This document shows, one piece after another, positions 1 through 8,227 of a DNA stretch of 64,000 bases. Position 1 is the stretch's first letter; each line of letters opens with the position of its first letter. Where the stretch lies: the NCBI GenBank assembly GCA_037444575.1, contig JBBIME010000005.1, forward strand, positions 1 through 64,000. Direction: 5' to 3'. A program made the translations under genes and the position numbers. The notes beneath the pieces are model-generated. The model ran no database searches, was not told the origin of the DNA, and was given only the letters and a program-made list of their open reading frames with translations. This DNA is from Bacteriovorax sp037444575 (lineage in GTDB: Bacteria > Bdellovibrionota > Bacteriovoracia > Bacteriovoracales > Bacteriovoracaceae).

Positions 1-120
1 ATACTTCTTTGCCATTGTCATTGTGATTGCTGCTGTTAATGTCGTTTTCCCATGGTCTACGTGACCAATTGTCCCGATGTTAACGTGCGGTTTGTTACGC
101 TCAAATTTTTCCTTAGCCAT
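1..120 (-). CDS. tuf: Elongation factor Tu, N-terminal 40 codons (runs off the window)
   Basis: The GTPase that delivers aminoacyl-tRNA to the ribosome. Only the N-terminus is present; the gene continues beyond base 1. The visible residues contain the EF-Tu opening and the G1 P-loop GHVDHGKT, which is essentially diagnostic. The start is supported by a strong AAGGAG ribosome binding site 7 bases upstream. It lies downstream of four tRNA genes in the same direction, the classic tRNA-tufB arrangement, so it is probably transcribed from the tRNA promoter at 735-763. Confidence 0.97.
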   Translation of the reverse strand, partial: MAKEKFERNKPHVNIGTIGHVDHGKTTLTAAITMTMAKKY

Positions 121-245
121 TGGGCATCTCCTTCTTGATTACATTCTCTATTTAACAAGAATAATTTTTTTATTCGGACTTATAACGTGCTCTAAATTAA
201 GTCAACAGTATGCCTGCGAGAGCAAGAGCTGACAAGAGGAAAAAA

Positions 246-320
<75 letters not shown>

Positions 321-416
321 GCATCCAAATTTTCAAAAATCAAAATAAATTATGCCTTAGGTTGTGTAAAGCAAAGTTTGTTTTGAATATGTATGATTAC
401 TTATTGAGGAAAAGAA

Positions 417-492
417 TGGAGCGGGCTACAAGATTCGAACTTGCGACATCCACCTTGGAAGGGTGGCGCTCTACCAACTGAGCTAAGCCCGC
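417..492 (-). tRNA. tRNA-Gly (TCC anticodon)
   Basis: Cloverleaf with acceptor GCGGGCT/AGCCCGC, D arm GCTC/GAGC, anticodon stem CCACC/GGTGG with loop CTTCCAA, and a T loop TTCGAAT. The anticodon is TCC, giving glycine. The CCA is encoded. Third gene of the tRNA operon. Confidence 0.95.
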
Positions 493-514
493 ATAGAAAA
501 AAACGGCAAGAAAA

Positions 515-600
515 TGGTGGAGAGAGAAGGATTCGAACCTTCGAAGGTATAAACCGACAGATTTACAGTCTGTTGCCTTTGGCCGCTCGGCAATCTCTCC
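515..600 (-). tRNA. tRNA-Tyr (GTA anticodon)
   Basis: Class II tRNA with a long variable arm. The acceptor is GGAGAGA/TCTCTCC, the anticodon stem-loop is CAGAC-TGTAAAT-CTG with anticodon GTA (tyrosine), and the T loop is TTCGAAT. The CCA is encoded. Second gene of the tRNA operon. Confidence 0.94.
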
Positions 601-627
601 TCAATTCCAGCTCTCACTTAAGATAGA

Positions 628-703
628 TGGAGCTGACTATAGGAGTCGAACCTACGACCGTCGGTTTACAAAACCGATGCTCTACCAACTGAGCTAAGTC
701 AGC
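628..703 (-). tRNA. tRNA-Thr (TGT anticodon)
   Basis: Cloverleaf with acceptor GCTGACT/AGTCAGC, D arm GCTC/GAGC, anticodon stem TCGGT/ACCGA with loop TTTGTAA, and a T loop TTCGACT. The anticodon is TGT (threonine). The CCA is encoded. It is the first gene of the tRNA-tuf operon; the two Thr isoacceptors (TGT and GGT) bracket the cluster. Confidence 0.95.
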
Positions 704-734
704 CTACAGTATCTAACCGTTATGCTAGGGGTAT

Positions 735-763
735 TTTATAATCCTAAGTCTTTTTAAAGGCAA
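735..763 (-). promoter_or_regulatory. Housekeeping promoter of the tRNA-tuf operon
   Basis: On the minus strand there is a -35 box TTGCCT (758-763), a 17-base spacer and a -10 box TATAAA (735-740), about 30 bases before the first tRNA. Position and spacing fit a strong sigma-70-type promoter. Seen by eye; no transcription data. Confidence 0.6.
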
Positions 764-787
764 TATTTTTTTTGATTTTTTTATAAC

Positions 788-1552
788 TTATTCTTGGCTA
801 AATATTTTTTCCATCGCAATTGCAGCTGCCACTGACACATTTAAGGATTTAATTTTTCCCTCTGGTTTTAGAGCAATTGTCGTGTCCACAACGCGACTAA
901 CCGCATGTGACATCCCCACATCCTCAGCACCCAAAATTAAACAGATTGGCTTTTTTTCACCAGATCTTTCAAGGTTTCCTGTCGCATGCTCAGATAATCC
1001 AATACAGGTCGCACCCAGTTCTTTTAATTTGGTAATTGTTTTAGGGAGGGCCGAGCAACGAACAATTTTAATGTGTTCCAAAGCTCCCGAGGCAATGCGT
1101 GCAAAATTGGGCCCTAGTCCAAAGTTTCCTTTCGAAGAAATGAGTATAGCATCCACTCCATAAAAGGCAGCTGTTCTCATAATCGCAGCACCGTTATGGG
1201 CATCAGTAACTTGGTCGAGTGCCAAAATTTTTAAAGGAATTCTGCTCTCTAATTGAGTGTAAAGCCAAGTTGGCTCGTAAATCGTTACCGGACTTACAAG
1301 CATGAAAATTCCAGAGGGAACTCTGTTGAATTCCATATCGAGATCACGGTATATTTTTTTGGCTTCTTCTTGAAGAGCATGGCCTTCTAACAGGCGTACT
1401 TTTTCCTGAGGGATCTCTTCACGTCTAAGGCCACCACGTTTTTTTAACTCTTCCAGGCCTTCTTCGGTGGCGACGATTTTATGAATAACTCTCTCGTGAT
1501 TTTTTAGAGCCTCAGCAATACTGTGAATTCCGACAATCAAATCTTGATCCAT
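788..1552 (-). CDS. rlmB: 23S rRNA 2'-O-ribose methyltransferase, TrmH/SpoU family (RlmB-like)
   Basis: SPOUT-class RNA methyltransferase; RlmB modifies Gm2251 in 23S rRNA. The 254 residues match the family length. The N-terminal part (about 5-75) is the small substrate-binding domain. The C-terminal SPOUT knot domain carries the expected motifs: an N-containing VTDAHNGAAIMR segment, LILGAEDVGMS, and the SLNVSVAAAIAM tail. It lies 5 bases downstream of proS on the same strand and is probably co-transcribed with it. Assignment to RlmB rather than another TrmH-group enzyme (for example TrmH proper) is by overall organisation; the exact target nucleotide is inferred. Confidence 0.85.
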   Translation of the reverse strand: MDQDLIVGIHSIAEALKNHERVIHKIVATEEGLEELKKRGGLRREEIPQEKVRLLEGHALQEEAKKIYRDLDMEFNRVPSGIFMLVSPVTIYEPTWLYTQLESRIPLKILALDQVTDAHNGAAIMRTAAFYGVDAILISSKGNFGLGPNFARIASGALEHIKIVRCSALPKTITKLKELGATCIGLSEHATGNLERSGEKKPICLILGAEDVGMSHAVSRVVDTTIALKPEGKIKSLNVSVAAAIAMEKIFSQE

Positions 1553-1557
1553 AATCC

Positions 1558-3276
1558 CTACTTTAAAATAGTTTGCAGTGTAGAGATTAGTTGATCTCTT
1601 TTTACTTTTTTAACTTCGCCTGTCTTTCTAAGAACGACTTCAAGTTCTCCAGAAGCAGAAAAATCTCTTTCGCCAAGGACTACTCTTACTGGCAATCCAA
1701 GAAGATCTGAATCTTTAAATTTATTTCCTGGACCTACATTTCTATCGTCGTAAACAACTTCAAGACCTGCACTTTGCATATCTTTGTAAATGTCATCTGC
1801 AATTTTTGCGAATTCTTCTGCTTTAACAATCGTAGCGAAATAGACCTGATAAGGGGCAATCGCTTTTGGCCATACAATTCCATTTTCATCATGATTTTGT
1901 TCAATCGCGGCGGCCACAACTCTTGTCACCCCAATTCCATAGCACCCCATAAGAGGTGTTGCTAATTTTCCATTCTGATCAAGGATTCCAACTTTCATGT
2001 CTTTAGTGTACTTGTCACCTAATTGGAAAACGTGACCAACTTCAATTCCTCTTTTTTCTGTAACGATGTGTTTCCCATCGAGAGTTAAGTCCCCTTCGCG
2101 AGCTAATCGAAGATCGACAATAGTGTAATCTTTTGCATCTCTTTTTGGACTGAACCCTTCAGTGTGGGCATCTTTCTTATTAGCGCCAATCACATAGCTG
2201 GCATCGAGATTAATTGATGAATCAAGAAGGATTTTAATATCGCCAGGAAGTCCAACAGGGCCAATAAAGCCTTTCCATAATTTGGCAGCTTTCATTTGCT
2301 CATCAGTTGCTGCTGTTAAGTGATCACACTTAAGGTAGTTCTGAAGCTTAATTTCATTAAGTGAATCATCACCTAATAAAAGGGCAAGAATTAATTTTGA
2401 TTCCTGACCAGTAGTCGCTACGTAAACAAGTGACTTCAAACTTTGATGCTGAGGTTTGTTTAATAAAGTCGAAACTTCTTCAATCGTTGTCTTATTTGGT
2501 GTTGCCACTTCTTTTAGAGCTGTCACACTCATATCAAATTCAGTTTTTGCTCTAATTGTTTGCGCCTTCTCAACATTGGCTGCGTATTGTGCTTCTTGCG
2601 AATAAATAATTAAATCTTCACCTGAATTTGCGACAACTTGAAATTCGTGCGTTTTAGAATCCGGACCGCCCATTGCTCCAGCATCTGCTTCAACAGGAAT
2701 GAACTCTAATCCAAGACGTGTAAAAATCGCGCTGTAAGCGTTGTACATATCTTGATAAACAACATCGAGACTTGCTTTGTCCATGTGAAATGAATAAGCA
2801 TCCTTCATCGTAAATTCGCGACCTCTCATCAAACCAAAACGCGGTCTGATTTCATCGCGGAATTTAGTGTTAATTTGGTACAATGTAACAGGAAGTTGCT
2901 TATACGATTTAACAGTCTTTCTAAAGATGTCTGTAACCGCTTCTTCGTTAGTTGGAGAAATACAAAGATCAGCTTCTTTTTTATCTTTAAAGCGAAGCAT
3001 AAGCCCGCCCATTTTGTCCCAGCGTCCAGTTTCCTGCCAAAGCTCTCCAGGAGTAACGACAGTCATAGCGACTTCATAACAGCCGATTTTATCCAATTCT
3101 TCACGGATGATTTTTTCTACTTTTCTGATAGAACGAAGACCCATTGGAAGATAGTTATAAAGACCTGCGCCTGCTTTATGGATCAACCCTGCTCTAATCA
3201 TGAGTTGGTGTGATGCAATTTCAGCATCTGCTGGAACTTCTTTGTATGTTTGCCAAAAACCTTGAGAGAGTTTCAT
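1558..3276 (-). CDS. proS: Prolyl-tRNA synthetase (bacterial type with editing domain)
   Basis: Class II aminoacyl-tRNA synthetase charging tRNA-Pro in the cytoplasm. The 572 residues match the bacterial ProS length. The start (MKLSQGFWQTYKEVPADAE...) aligns with the E. coli N-terminus. Class II motif 2 is seen around the FRDEIRPRFGLMRGREF segment and motif 3 near GCYGIGVTRVV. Residues from about 225 to 380 form the inserted YbaK-type editing domain, which hydrolyses mischarged Ala-tRNA. The C-terminal anticodon-binding domain ends the protein. It precedes rlmB with a 5-base gap, giving a translation-related pair. Confidence 0.97.
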   Translation of the reverse strand: MKLSQGFWQTYKEVPADAEIASHQLMIRAGLIHKAGAGLYNYLPMGLRSIRKVEKIIREELDKIGCYEVAMTVVTPGELWQETGRWDKMGGLMLRFKDKKEADLCISPTNEEAVTDIFRKTVKSYKQLPVTLYQINTKFRDEIRPRFGLMRGREFTMKDAYSFHMDKASLDVVYQDMYNAYSAIFTRLGLEFIPVEADAGAMGGPDSKTHEFQVVANSGEDLIIYSQEAQYAANVEKAQTIRAKTEFDMSVTALKEVATPNKTTIEEVSTLLNKPQHQSLKSLVYVATTGQESKLILALLLGDDSLNEIKLQNYLKCDHLTAATDEQMKAAKLWKGFIGPVGLPGDIKILLDSSINLDASYVIGANKKDAHTEGFSPKRDAKDYTIVDLRLAREGDLTLDGKHIVTEKRGIEVGHVFQLGDKYTKDMKVGILDQNGKLATPLMGCYGIGVTRVVAAAIEQNHDENGIVWPKAIAPYQVYFATIVKAEEFAKIADDIYKDMQSAGLEVVYDDRNVGPGNKFKDSDLLGLPVRVVLGERDFSASGELEVVLRKTGEVKKVKRDQLISTLQTILK

Positions 3277-3327
3277 GAACTTTCCTTGAATAAATTAAAT
3301 TGAATTGATGATACTATAAACTTTTAA

Positions 3328-4248
3328 CTAATGAAATGATGGCGCAAGCGCTCTGGGGAGAGCAAAGGCTTCAACAGTTTCACGCTCAAGCGAAGCAGCA
3401 GAAACTATTTCAAACGCTGAAGGTGTTGAGAGAAGTTTGCGGCAAAGAAGGTTGTGAAGATTATGGCCTGATTTAAAAGTTGTAATCTTTCCGGCAATTT
3501 CAAAACCAAGAAGAGAGATGTCTCCAACAGTGTCTAGAATTTTATGACGAACGAATTCATCAGCAAAACGCAGACCTTCTGGATTAACAACTTTATAATC
3601 GTCGAGAACTATTGCATTATCGAGAGATCCACCCTTGATGAGCCCTTTTCTCTTTAGCGCATCAACATCCTTCAACATCCCAAATGTTCTCGCTCTGCCA
3701 ATTTCATTAATGTAATTTTCACATGAAAATTCAAAAACTTTGTTTTGAGACTTAATAATGGGATGAGCAAAAACAATCGTTGAATCGATAACTAGCTTTG
3801 AAGAAGGCTCAATTTCAGCCCACTTGTCATCAACTTCAACTCGAACTTTCTCTAGAACGATTAAAAATTTTTTTGATTTATTAAGAGTAGCAATTCCTGT
3901 TTCTTTTAATAAGAAAACAAAAGAAGCGCCAGAACCATCCATGATCGGAACTTCTGGTCCATCGATTTCACAGTATACGTTATTGATTCCAAATCCATAG
4001 AAAGCCGAAAGTAAATGTTCAACAGTGTGAACAGAGTTTGCTCCAGCGCCAATTGTCGTATTGTTTTCTGTTGCACCAACGGTTTCAGCACTTGCTTTTA
4101 AAAGTGAAGCATTCGGAATATCTACGCGCTTAAATTGGATGCCAAAATCAGCCTCAGCTGGATGAAGAGTAAGAGTTACCTTCTTCCCAGAGTGGATTCC
4201 GATTCCGGTTACCGAAATTTTTTTTGCGATAGTACGTTGGTTAAGCAT
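3328..4248 (-). CDS. lpxC: UDP-3-O-acyl-N-acetylglucosamine deacetylase
   Basis: Zinc amidase catalysing the committed step of lipid A synthesis, so the cell makes LPS. The length (306 residues) matches the family. Conserved signatures are visible: HTVEHLLSAFYGFGI (zinc histidine), the PIMDGSGASF segment carrying a catalytic glutamate-proximal loop, HKILDTVGDI (second zinc site, His and Asp), and the final SGHNLHN with the catalytic histidine. It stands alone, with its own promoter at 4270-4298, rather than at the end of a cell-division cluster as in E. coli. Confidence 0.97.
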   Translation of the reverse strand: MLNQRTIAKKISVTGIGIHSGKKVTLTLHPAEADFGIQFKRVDIPNASLLKASAETVGATENNTTIGAGANSVHTVEHLLSAFYGFGINNVYCEIDGPEVPIMDGSGASFVFLLKETGIATLNKSKKFLIVLEKVRVEVDDKWAEIEPSSKLVIDSTIVFAHPIIKSQNKVFEFSCENYINEIGRARTFGMLKDVDALKRKGLIKGGSLDNAIVLDDYKVVNPEGLRFADEFVRHKILDTVGDISLLGFEIAGKITTFKSGHNLHNLLCRKLLSTPSAFEIVSAASLERETVEAFALPRALAPSFH

Positions 4249-4269
4249 GTAGCTGTATTACCTGAAAAA

Positions 4270-4298
4270 ATATAATATTACCAAAGTGTGTTATACAA
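4270..4298 (-). promoter_or_regulatory. Predicted sigma-70 promoter of lpxC
   Basis: Minus-strand -35 box TTGTAT (4293-4298), a 17-base spacer and a -10 box TTATAT (4270-4275), 22 bases upstream of the lpxC start codon. Optimal spacing; both hexamers match the consensus at four positions. Confidence 0.5.
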
Positions 4299-4408
4299 TT
4301 TACAGGTTGCATTATGTATTGGCAACCAGATTCGATTATAAATCCAAACCCGCCAACCCCCAAGAAAATTCCAATAGAGCAAACTTATAACCGAGCGATC
4401 TAGTGGGT

Positions 4409-4437
4409 TTGCCCCAATATTGAGCCAGGGCTATAAT
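4409..4437 (+). promoter_or_regulatory. Predicted sigma-70 promoter of the thioesterase gene
   Basis: -35 box TTGCCC (4409-4414), exactly 17 bases, then a perfect -10 box TATAAT (4432-4437), 35 bases before the start codon. It is divergent from the lpxC promoter and is one of the cleanest promoters in the window. Confidence 0.65.
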
Positions 4438-4471
4438 TAATAGAACTTAACCCCTTAAGAGAATTTTATTT

Positions 4472-4897
4472 ATGAGTATCTGGCAGCGTCCTATTGACTT
4501 AGATTCTATCAATCATTTTGCAGAGAAGACTCTCGTTTCTCATCTTGGTATCAAAATCACCGGATCAGGAGAGGATTACCTTGAAGGGATAATGCCCGTT
4601 GATGATCGAACCGTTCAGCCCTATCGAAGGCTTCACGGGGGAGCTTCCTGCGTACTTGCTGAAAGCCTAGGAAGTATTGCCGCCAACTATTGCATCGATA
4701 CCAAAGAATTTATGGCCGTGGGCCAACATATTGAGGCCACTCACTTAAAATCTGTCGATAAAGGAGAGGTCAAAGGACGAGCTAAGGCCATCTACATTGG
4801 AAAAAGTACTCAAACTTGGCGTATTGAAATTTTTAATGATGAAGGCACATTGATCTGTGACTCAAAACTGATCATGGCCATTATCAAGAAGAGATAA
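4472..4897 (+). CDS. Hotdog-fold acyl-CoA thioesterase (PaaI/YdiI/MenI family)
   Basis: Predicted cytoplasmic acyl-CoA hydrolase of 141 residues, the normal size for a single hotdog domain. The helix region carries the family motif LHGGASCVLAESLGS, in which the glutamate is the usual catalytic base of the YdiI/MenI type. The C-terminal strands follow the GxAkxixxGkstqtWxIeI pattern. MenI homologues hydrolyse 1,4-dihydroxy-2-naphthoyl-CoA in menaquinone synthesis, but related enzymes act on other aryl or acyl-CoAs. No menaquinone gene is adjacent, so the substrate is unknown. Its 3' end overlaps the convergent ruvB by 14 bases. Confidence 0.85.
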   Translation: MSIWQRPIDLDSINHFAEKTLVSHLGIKITGSGEDYLEGIMPVDDRTVQPYRRLHGGASCVLAESLGSIAANYCIDTKEFMAVGQHIEATHLKSVDKGEVKGRAKAIYIGKSTQTWRIEIFNDEGTLICDSKLIMAIIKKR

Positions 4898-5903
4898 TTG
4901 TCTTCAAATGATCCTTGGATTTCTGACTTATCTCTCTTCCTCTTGGCGTTCTTAACAAGAATCCCTCTTTTAAAAGATAAGGCTCATAAACGTCTTCAAT
5001 AGTTGTTCTGTCTTCCGCCAGAGTTGCACAAAGAGTCTCTATGCCAACAGGTCCACCTTTGTAATACTCCTCAATAACCTGAAGAATTTTACGATCCATT
5101 CGATCCAATCCGTAGCTATCAATTTCCATAAGGGCCAGCGACTTTTTAACAGACTCTTCTGAAATCAACGACTCTCCCTTTACGAGAGAAAAATCGCGAA
5201 CTCGTCTTAAAATTCGATTGGCAATTCGAGGTGTCCCACGAGAGCATCTCGCAATTAGTTCCAGTGCCTTAGATTCCAGAGTTATATTTAATTTTTTGGC
5301 ATTGTTGCCAACGATATTGGCAAGCTCTACATGATTGTAAAAATCAAAATGCAAATGGGCCATAAATCGATCGCGAAGAGGATTAGACAGTAACCCTGAT
5401 CTTGTCGTTGCACCAATCAAAGTAAATGGAGCAATTTGAATTTGCATTGTTCTTGCTGATGGACCTTGACCAATAACGATATCCAATCGATAGTCTTCCA
5501 TTGCTGAATACAGAATTTCTTCAACAGAGATATGCATGCGATGAATTTCATCAATGAATAAAACATCGCGGGGTCCAAGGTTCGTGAGGATCGCTGCAAG
5601 ATCACCTTTTTTTTCAATCGCAGGACCTGAAATCACATGAAGTTCACTGCCGATTGATTTAGCGATAATCATCGCTAGAGATGTTTTTCCCAATCCTGGG
5701 GGACCTGAAAGAAGGGCATGGTCCATTGCAGAATTTCGAATCTTCGCTGACTCGACCATGACTTCGACATTTTGAACAACTTTCTTCTGTCCGACATATT
5801 CACTAAAATCATTCGGACGAAGAAGCACTTCGTGCTTAAATTCTTCCGGATTCGTATCTGTCGTAAAAAAACGTTCGCCGTCTTCTCTATTTTCAAATTC
5901 CAT
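4884..5903 (-). CDS. ruvB: Holliday junction branch migration helicase subunit RuvB
   Basis: AAA+ motor that drives branch migration of Holliday junctions with RuvA. The 339 residues match the family. Walker A GPPGLGKTS and Walker B LFIDEIHR are present, together with the sensor GATTRSGLLSNPLRDRF arginine-finger segment and a C-terminal winged-helix DNA-binding domain (ending TPRGREIS). It follows ruvA by 3 bases in a ruvC-ruvA-ruvB operon. Confidence 0.98.
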   Translation of the reverse strand: MEFENREDGERFFTTDTNPEEFKHEVLLRPNDFSEYVGQKKVVQNVEVMVESAKIRNSAMDHALLSGPPGLGKTSLAMIIAKSIGSELHVISGPAIEKKGDLAAILTNLGPRDVLFIDEIHRMHISVEEILYSAMEDYRLDIVIGQGPSARTMQIQIAPFTLIGATTRSGLLSNPLRDRFMAHLHFDFYNHVELANIVGNNAKKLNITLESKALELIARCSRGTPRIANRILRRVRDFSLVKGESLISEESVKKSLALMEIDSYGLDRMDRKILQVIEEYYKGGPVGIETLCATLAEDRTTIEDVYEPYLLKEGFLLRTPRGREISQKSKDHLKTIISS

Positions 5904-5906
5904 AAA

Positions 5907-6569
5907 TTATACTTCTTTTAAAACTAAATGAATCAGTTGCTCTGGTTTAGAAATATTATTTGCTCCAAGAATTTTTTGAGCAATCGGAATAATCTTGTCT
6001 TCTTTAAAGCCTAATTCCTTACAGGCCATTAGAGCATCATTTAAAATTTCATGTTGATTTACATCTACAGAAATTGTGTTTTCGACGTAAGCTATCTCAT
6101 CAACCATTTCTAATAAATTAGATTTTGGAAGAGCAGTTGTTGCCTTAAGAGTCTTCGAAGAATCGCTATACATTTTCACGCGATCAATTTTTCCGCTGAG
6201 ATCAAGAATTATTTGTGCTGCTCCTTTGGTTCCAAGCCCCGGAACTTTTGTAAGCGTCGCTTTCGCTTCGAGATTGACAGCGTTGATAATATCATTCACT
6301 CCAATATTGGCGATAAGAGCATAAGCAGACTTAGGTCCGATACCTTTCACAGTCAAAAGCATTTCAAAAAGTTTTTTGGCGCGAAGAGAGCGAAATCCAT
6401 AAAGTGTTTCAGAATCTTCTTTAATAATATGTGAAATGAAAATTGCCGCTTGCGTCCCTTCAACTAAGACTTTGTTATAGAAAACTTGATAACCAATTCC
6501 CGATGGCGTTTGAATGACTGATTCATTTCCATCGCTGAATATAACTTCTCCACATAAAAATCCAATCAT
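5907..6569 (-). CDS. ruvA: Holliday junction DNA-binding subunit RuvA
   Basis: Tetrameric junction-recognition protein that loads RuvB. At 220 residues it is near the usual 200. The N-terminal OB domain (about 1-65) is followed by two helix-hairpin-helix motifs, seen as LTVKGIGPKSA and LTKVPGLGTKGA, and a flexible linker. The C-terminal domain III contacts RuvB and contains ALMACKELGFKE. It overlaps the ruvC stop by 4 bases, indicating translational coupling. Confidence 0.97.
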   Translation of the reverse strand: MIGFLCGEVIFSDGNESVIQTPSGIGYQVFYNKVLVEGTQAAIFISHIIKEDSETLYGFRSLRAKKLFEMLLTVKGIGPKSAYALIANIGVNDIINAVNLEAKATLTKVPGLGTKGAAQIILDLSGKIDRVKMYSDSSKTLKATTALPKSNLLEMVDEIAYVENTISVDVNQHEILNDALMACKELGFKEDKIIPIAQKILGANNISKPEQLIHLVLKEV

Positions 6570-7090
6570 AGCATTTTTCCTGGTACTCTCGCTGGGCGCT
6601 TTTCCGCCAGACGTATTTTCATTGAGCGATTAAGTGCATGGCAAACAGCGATTGCCAAAGCATCTGACTCATCTGCAGTTTTAAAATTTATTTTTCCAAA
6701 CATCATTCCCAATGCTTTATCGACAGATTCTTTTGAAGCATGTCCATGCCCCGTAACAGAAGACTTTACCAAGTTAGGGGCGTATTCAGAAACTTTCCCC
6801 GCATGAGTTCTAGTAAACGCTGCTATCATTGCTCCCCTTGCTTGGGCCAGTTTACTTAAAGCATCGACACTTTTTACATAAATAAGTGCCTCAACAGATA
6901 TTTCATCGGGACGATATTTGTTTAAAATTTCTTCACAAGATTGATAGATAAGCCCCAGACGATCGATAAATTCATCGACGTGATCGTATTTCAATGCACC
7001 TGAAGTAAGATATGAAATTTTTTTTCCTTGAACCTCAATCAAAGCATAACCTGCTTTTCTTGAACCCGGGTCTATTCCTAAAATAATCAC
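6566..7090 (-). CDS. ruvC: Holliday junction resolvase RuvC
   Basis: RNase H-fold endonuclease that resolves Holliday junctions. The 174 residues match the family. The acidic catalytic residues are visible in ILGIDPGSRKAGYAL (Asp near position 7), VEALI (Glu) and the C-terminal DESDALAIA (paired Asp). The start codon is GTG, overlapping the stop of the small upstream gene in a GTGA arrangement. The resolvase therefore appears to be translationally coupled to that membrane peptide gene. Confidence 0.96.
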   Translation of the reverse strand: MIILGIDPGSRKAGYALIEVQGKKISYLTSGALKYDHVDEFIDRLGLIYQSCEEILNKYRPDEISVEALIYVKSVDALSKLAQARGAMIAAFTRTHAGKVSEYAPNLVKSSVTGHGHASKESVDKALGMMFGKINFKTADESDALAIAVCHALNRSMKIRLAEKRPARVPGKML

Positions 7091-7260
7091 TTCGCACCTT
7101 TGTTTTTAAAAAATGTTCCCACATAAAAAACGAGTGAGCCACCAATTAACTGAATCAATTCAAGCCGCCCATAATCGCCTTTTGTTAGACCTGCGAACAA
7201 GCACAATCCAACGGAGGAAAAACCAATAAGTTGCATTCCAAGGCCAAGATAAAAAAACAT
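7087..7260 (-). CDS. Small two-helix membrane protein upstream of ruvC
   Basis: A 57-codon gene with ATG start and a GAGG ribosome binding site. The predicted peptide has two hydrophobic segments (about residues 2-24 and 35-50) separated by a charged turn (TKGDYGRLE) and ends with KNKGAK. Its TGA stop overlaps the ruvC GTG start by 4 bases, which supports that it is really translated. No family is recognised. Function is unknown; it may simply set ruvC translation. Moderately sure it is a gene because of the RBS, composition and coupling. Confidence 0.6.
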   Translation of the reverse strand: MFFYLGLGMQLIGFSSVGLCLFAGLTKGDYGRLELIQLIGGSLVFYVGTFFKNKGAK

Positions 7261-7336
7261 AATGTATCCTCATTAAAATCGTACTGGAGTTTTTTTTCTT
7301 TGTAAAAAGATCTCTGGATAAGTTATCATCCTGAGC

Positions 7337-8203
7337 ATGACTCAAATTCTAATCGCAGCTCCGACTAAAAAGAAAATCACTAAAGAGCTCAAAAATGAGT
7401 GTAAGTTCTTAAAAGAGAATGGCGTAACTCCTTATTTAAAAGTCATCCTTGTCGGAAACAATCCAGCAAGTTTAGTTTATACTTCAAATAAAAAAAAATA
7501 TTGTGAACGAATTGGAGCCAAATGCGACATCATCGCTCTTGATGAGAATGTCGAGCTAAAGATTTTTTTAGATACGATTACAATGATCAATCGTGACGAT
7601 AATGTTCACGGCTGTATTATTCAGCTACCACTCCCTAAACATCTTTCACATCTCGATGTTGGAAAGTTGGTTTCGGAACAAAAAGACGTCGATGGATTTC
7701 ATCCTGACAATCTCTATGCCGTAATGAGCAATCACAATCTCGATGATCATTTTGTTTCTTGTACTCCAAAGGGAATCGTTACTCTTTTAAAAGAAAATCA
7801 AATAGAAATTGAAGGGAAACGAGTCGCGATAATTGGCAGAAGTATGATTGTTGGAAAACCTCTTGCTTGCCTTTTTACCAATCTCAACGCAACAGTAACT
7901 CTTTGCCACTCTAAAACTCAAAACCTTAAAGAAATTACTAAGGAATGCGACATTATCGTGAGTGCCGTTGGCGTCGCTAATTTGATTGATGAAACTTTTA
8001 TTTCAAATAAAAAAAATCAAGTTGTTATTGATGTCGGAATGAACACCAATGCCGCGGGGGAGCTTTGCGGGGATGTTAACTTCGAGAAAGTTCAAGGACA
8101 TGTTCAAGCTATCACTCCGGTTCCTGGCGGAGTCGGCCCAATGACTATCATTTCCCTAGCGCAAAACCTTTTACAAGCTAGCAAAAAAAGGTTATCTCTT
8201 TAG
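7337..8203 (+). CDS. folD: Bifunctional methylene-THF dehydrogenase/methenyl-THF cyclohydrolase FolD
   Basis: Interconverts 5,10-methylene-THF and 10-formyl-THF in one-carbon metabolism. The 288 residues match the family. The catalytic YxxxK motif is in PASLVYTSNK. QLPLPKHL, the DVDGFHP loop, the Rossmann IIGRSMIVGKPLA and the C-terminal TPVPGGVGPMT are all canonical. It begins an operon with gcvT (24-base gap) and gcvH, linking folate interconversion to glycine cleavage. A weak promoter candidate lies just upstream in the 76-base gap shared with the ruvC operon. Confidence 0.97.
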   Translation: MTQILIAAPTKKKITKELKNECKFLKENGVTPYLKVILVGNNPASLVYTSNKKKYCERIGAKCDIIALDENVELKIFLDTITMINRDDNVHGCIIQLPLPKHLSHLDVGKLVSEQKDVDGFHPDNLYAVMSNHNLDDHFVSCTPKGIVTLLKENQIEIEGKRVAIIGRSMIVGKPLACLFTNLNATVTLCHSKTQNLKEITKECDIIVSAVGVANLIDETFISNKKNQVVIDVGMNTNAAGELCGDVNFEKVQGHVQAITPVPGGVGPMTIISLAQNLLQASKKRLSL

Positions 8204-8227
8204 TCTCTTTTATCTCAGGAGAAATCA

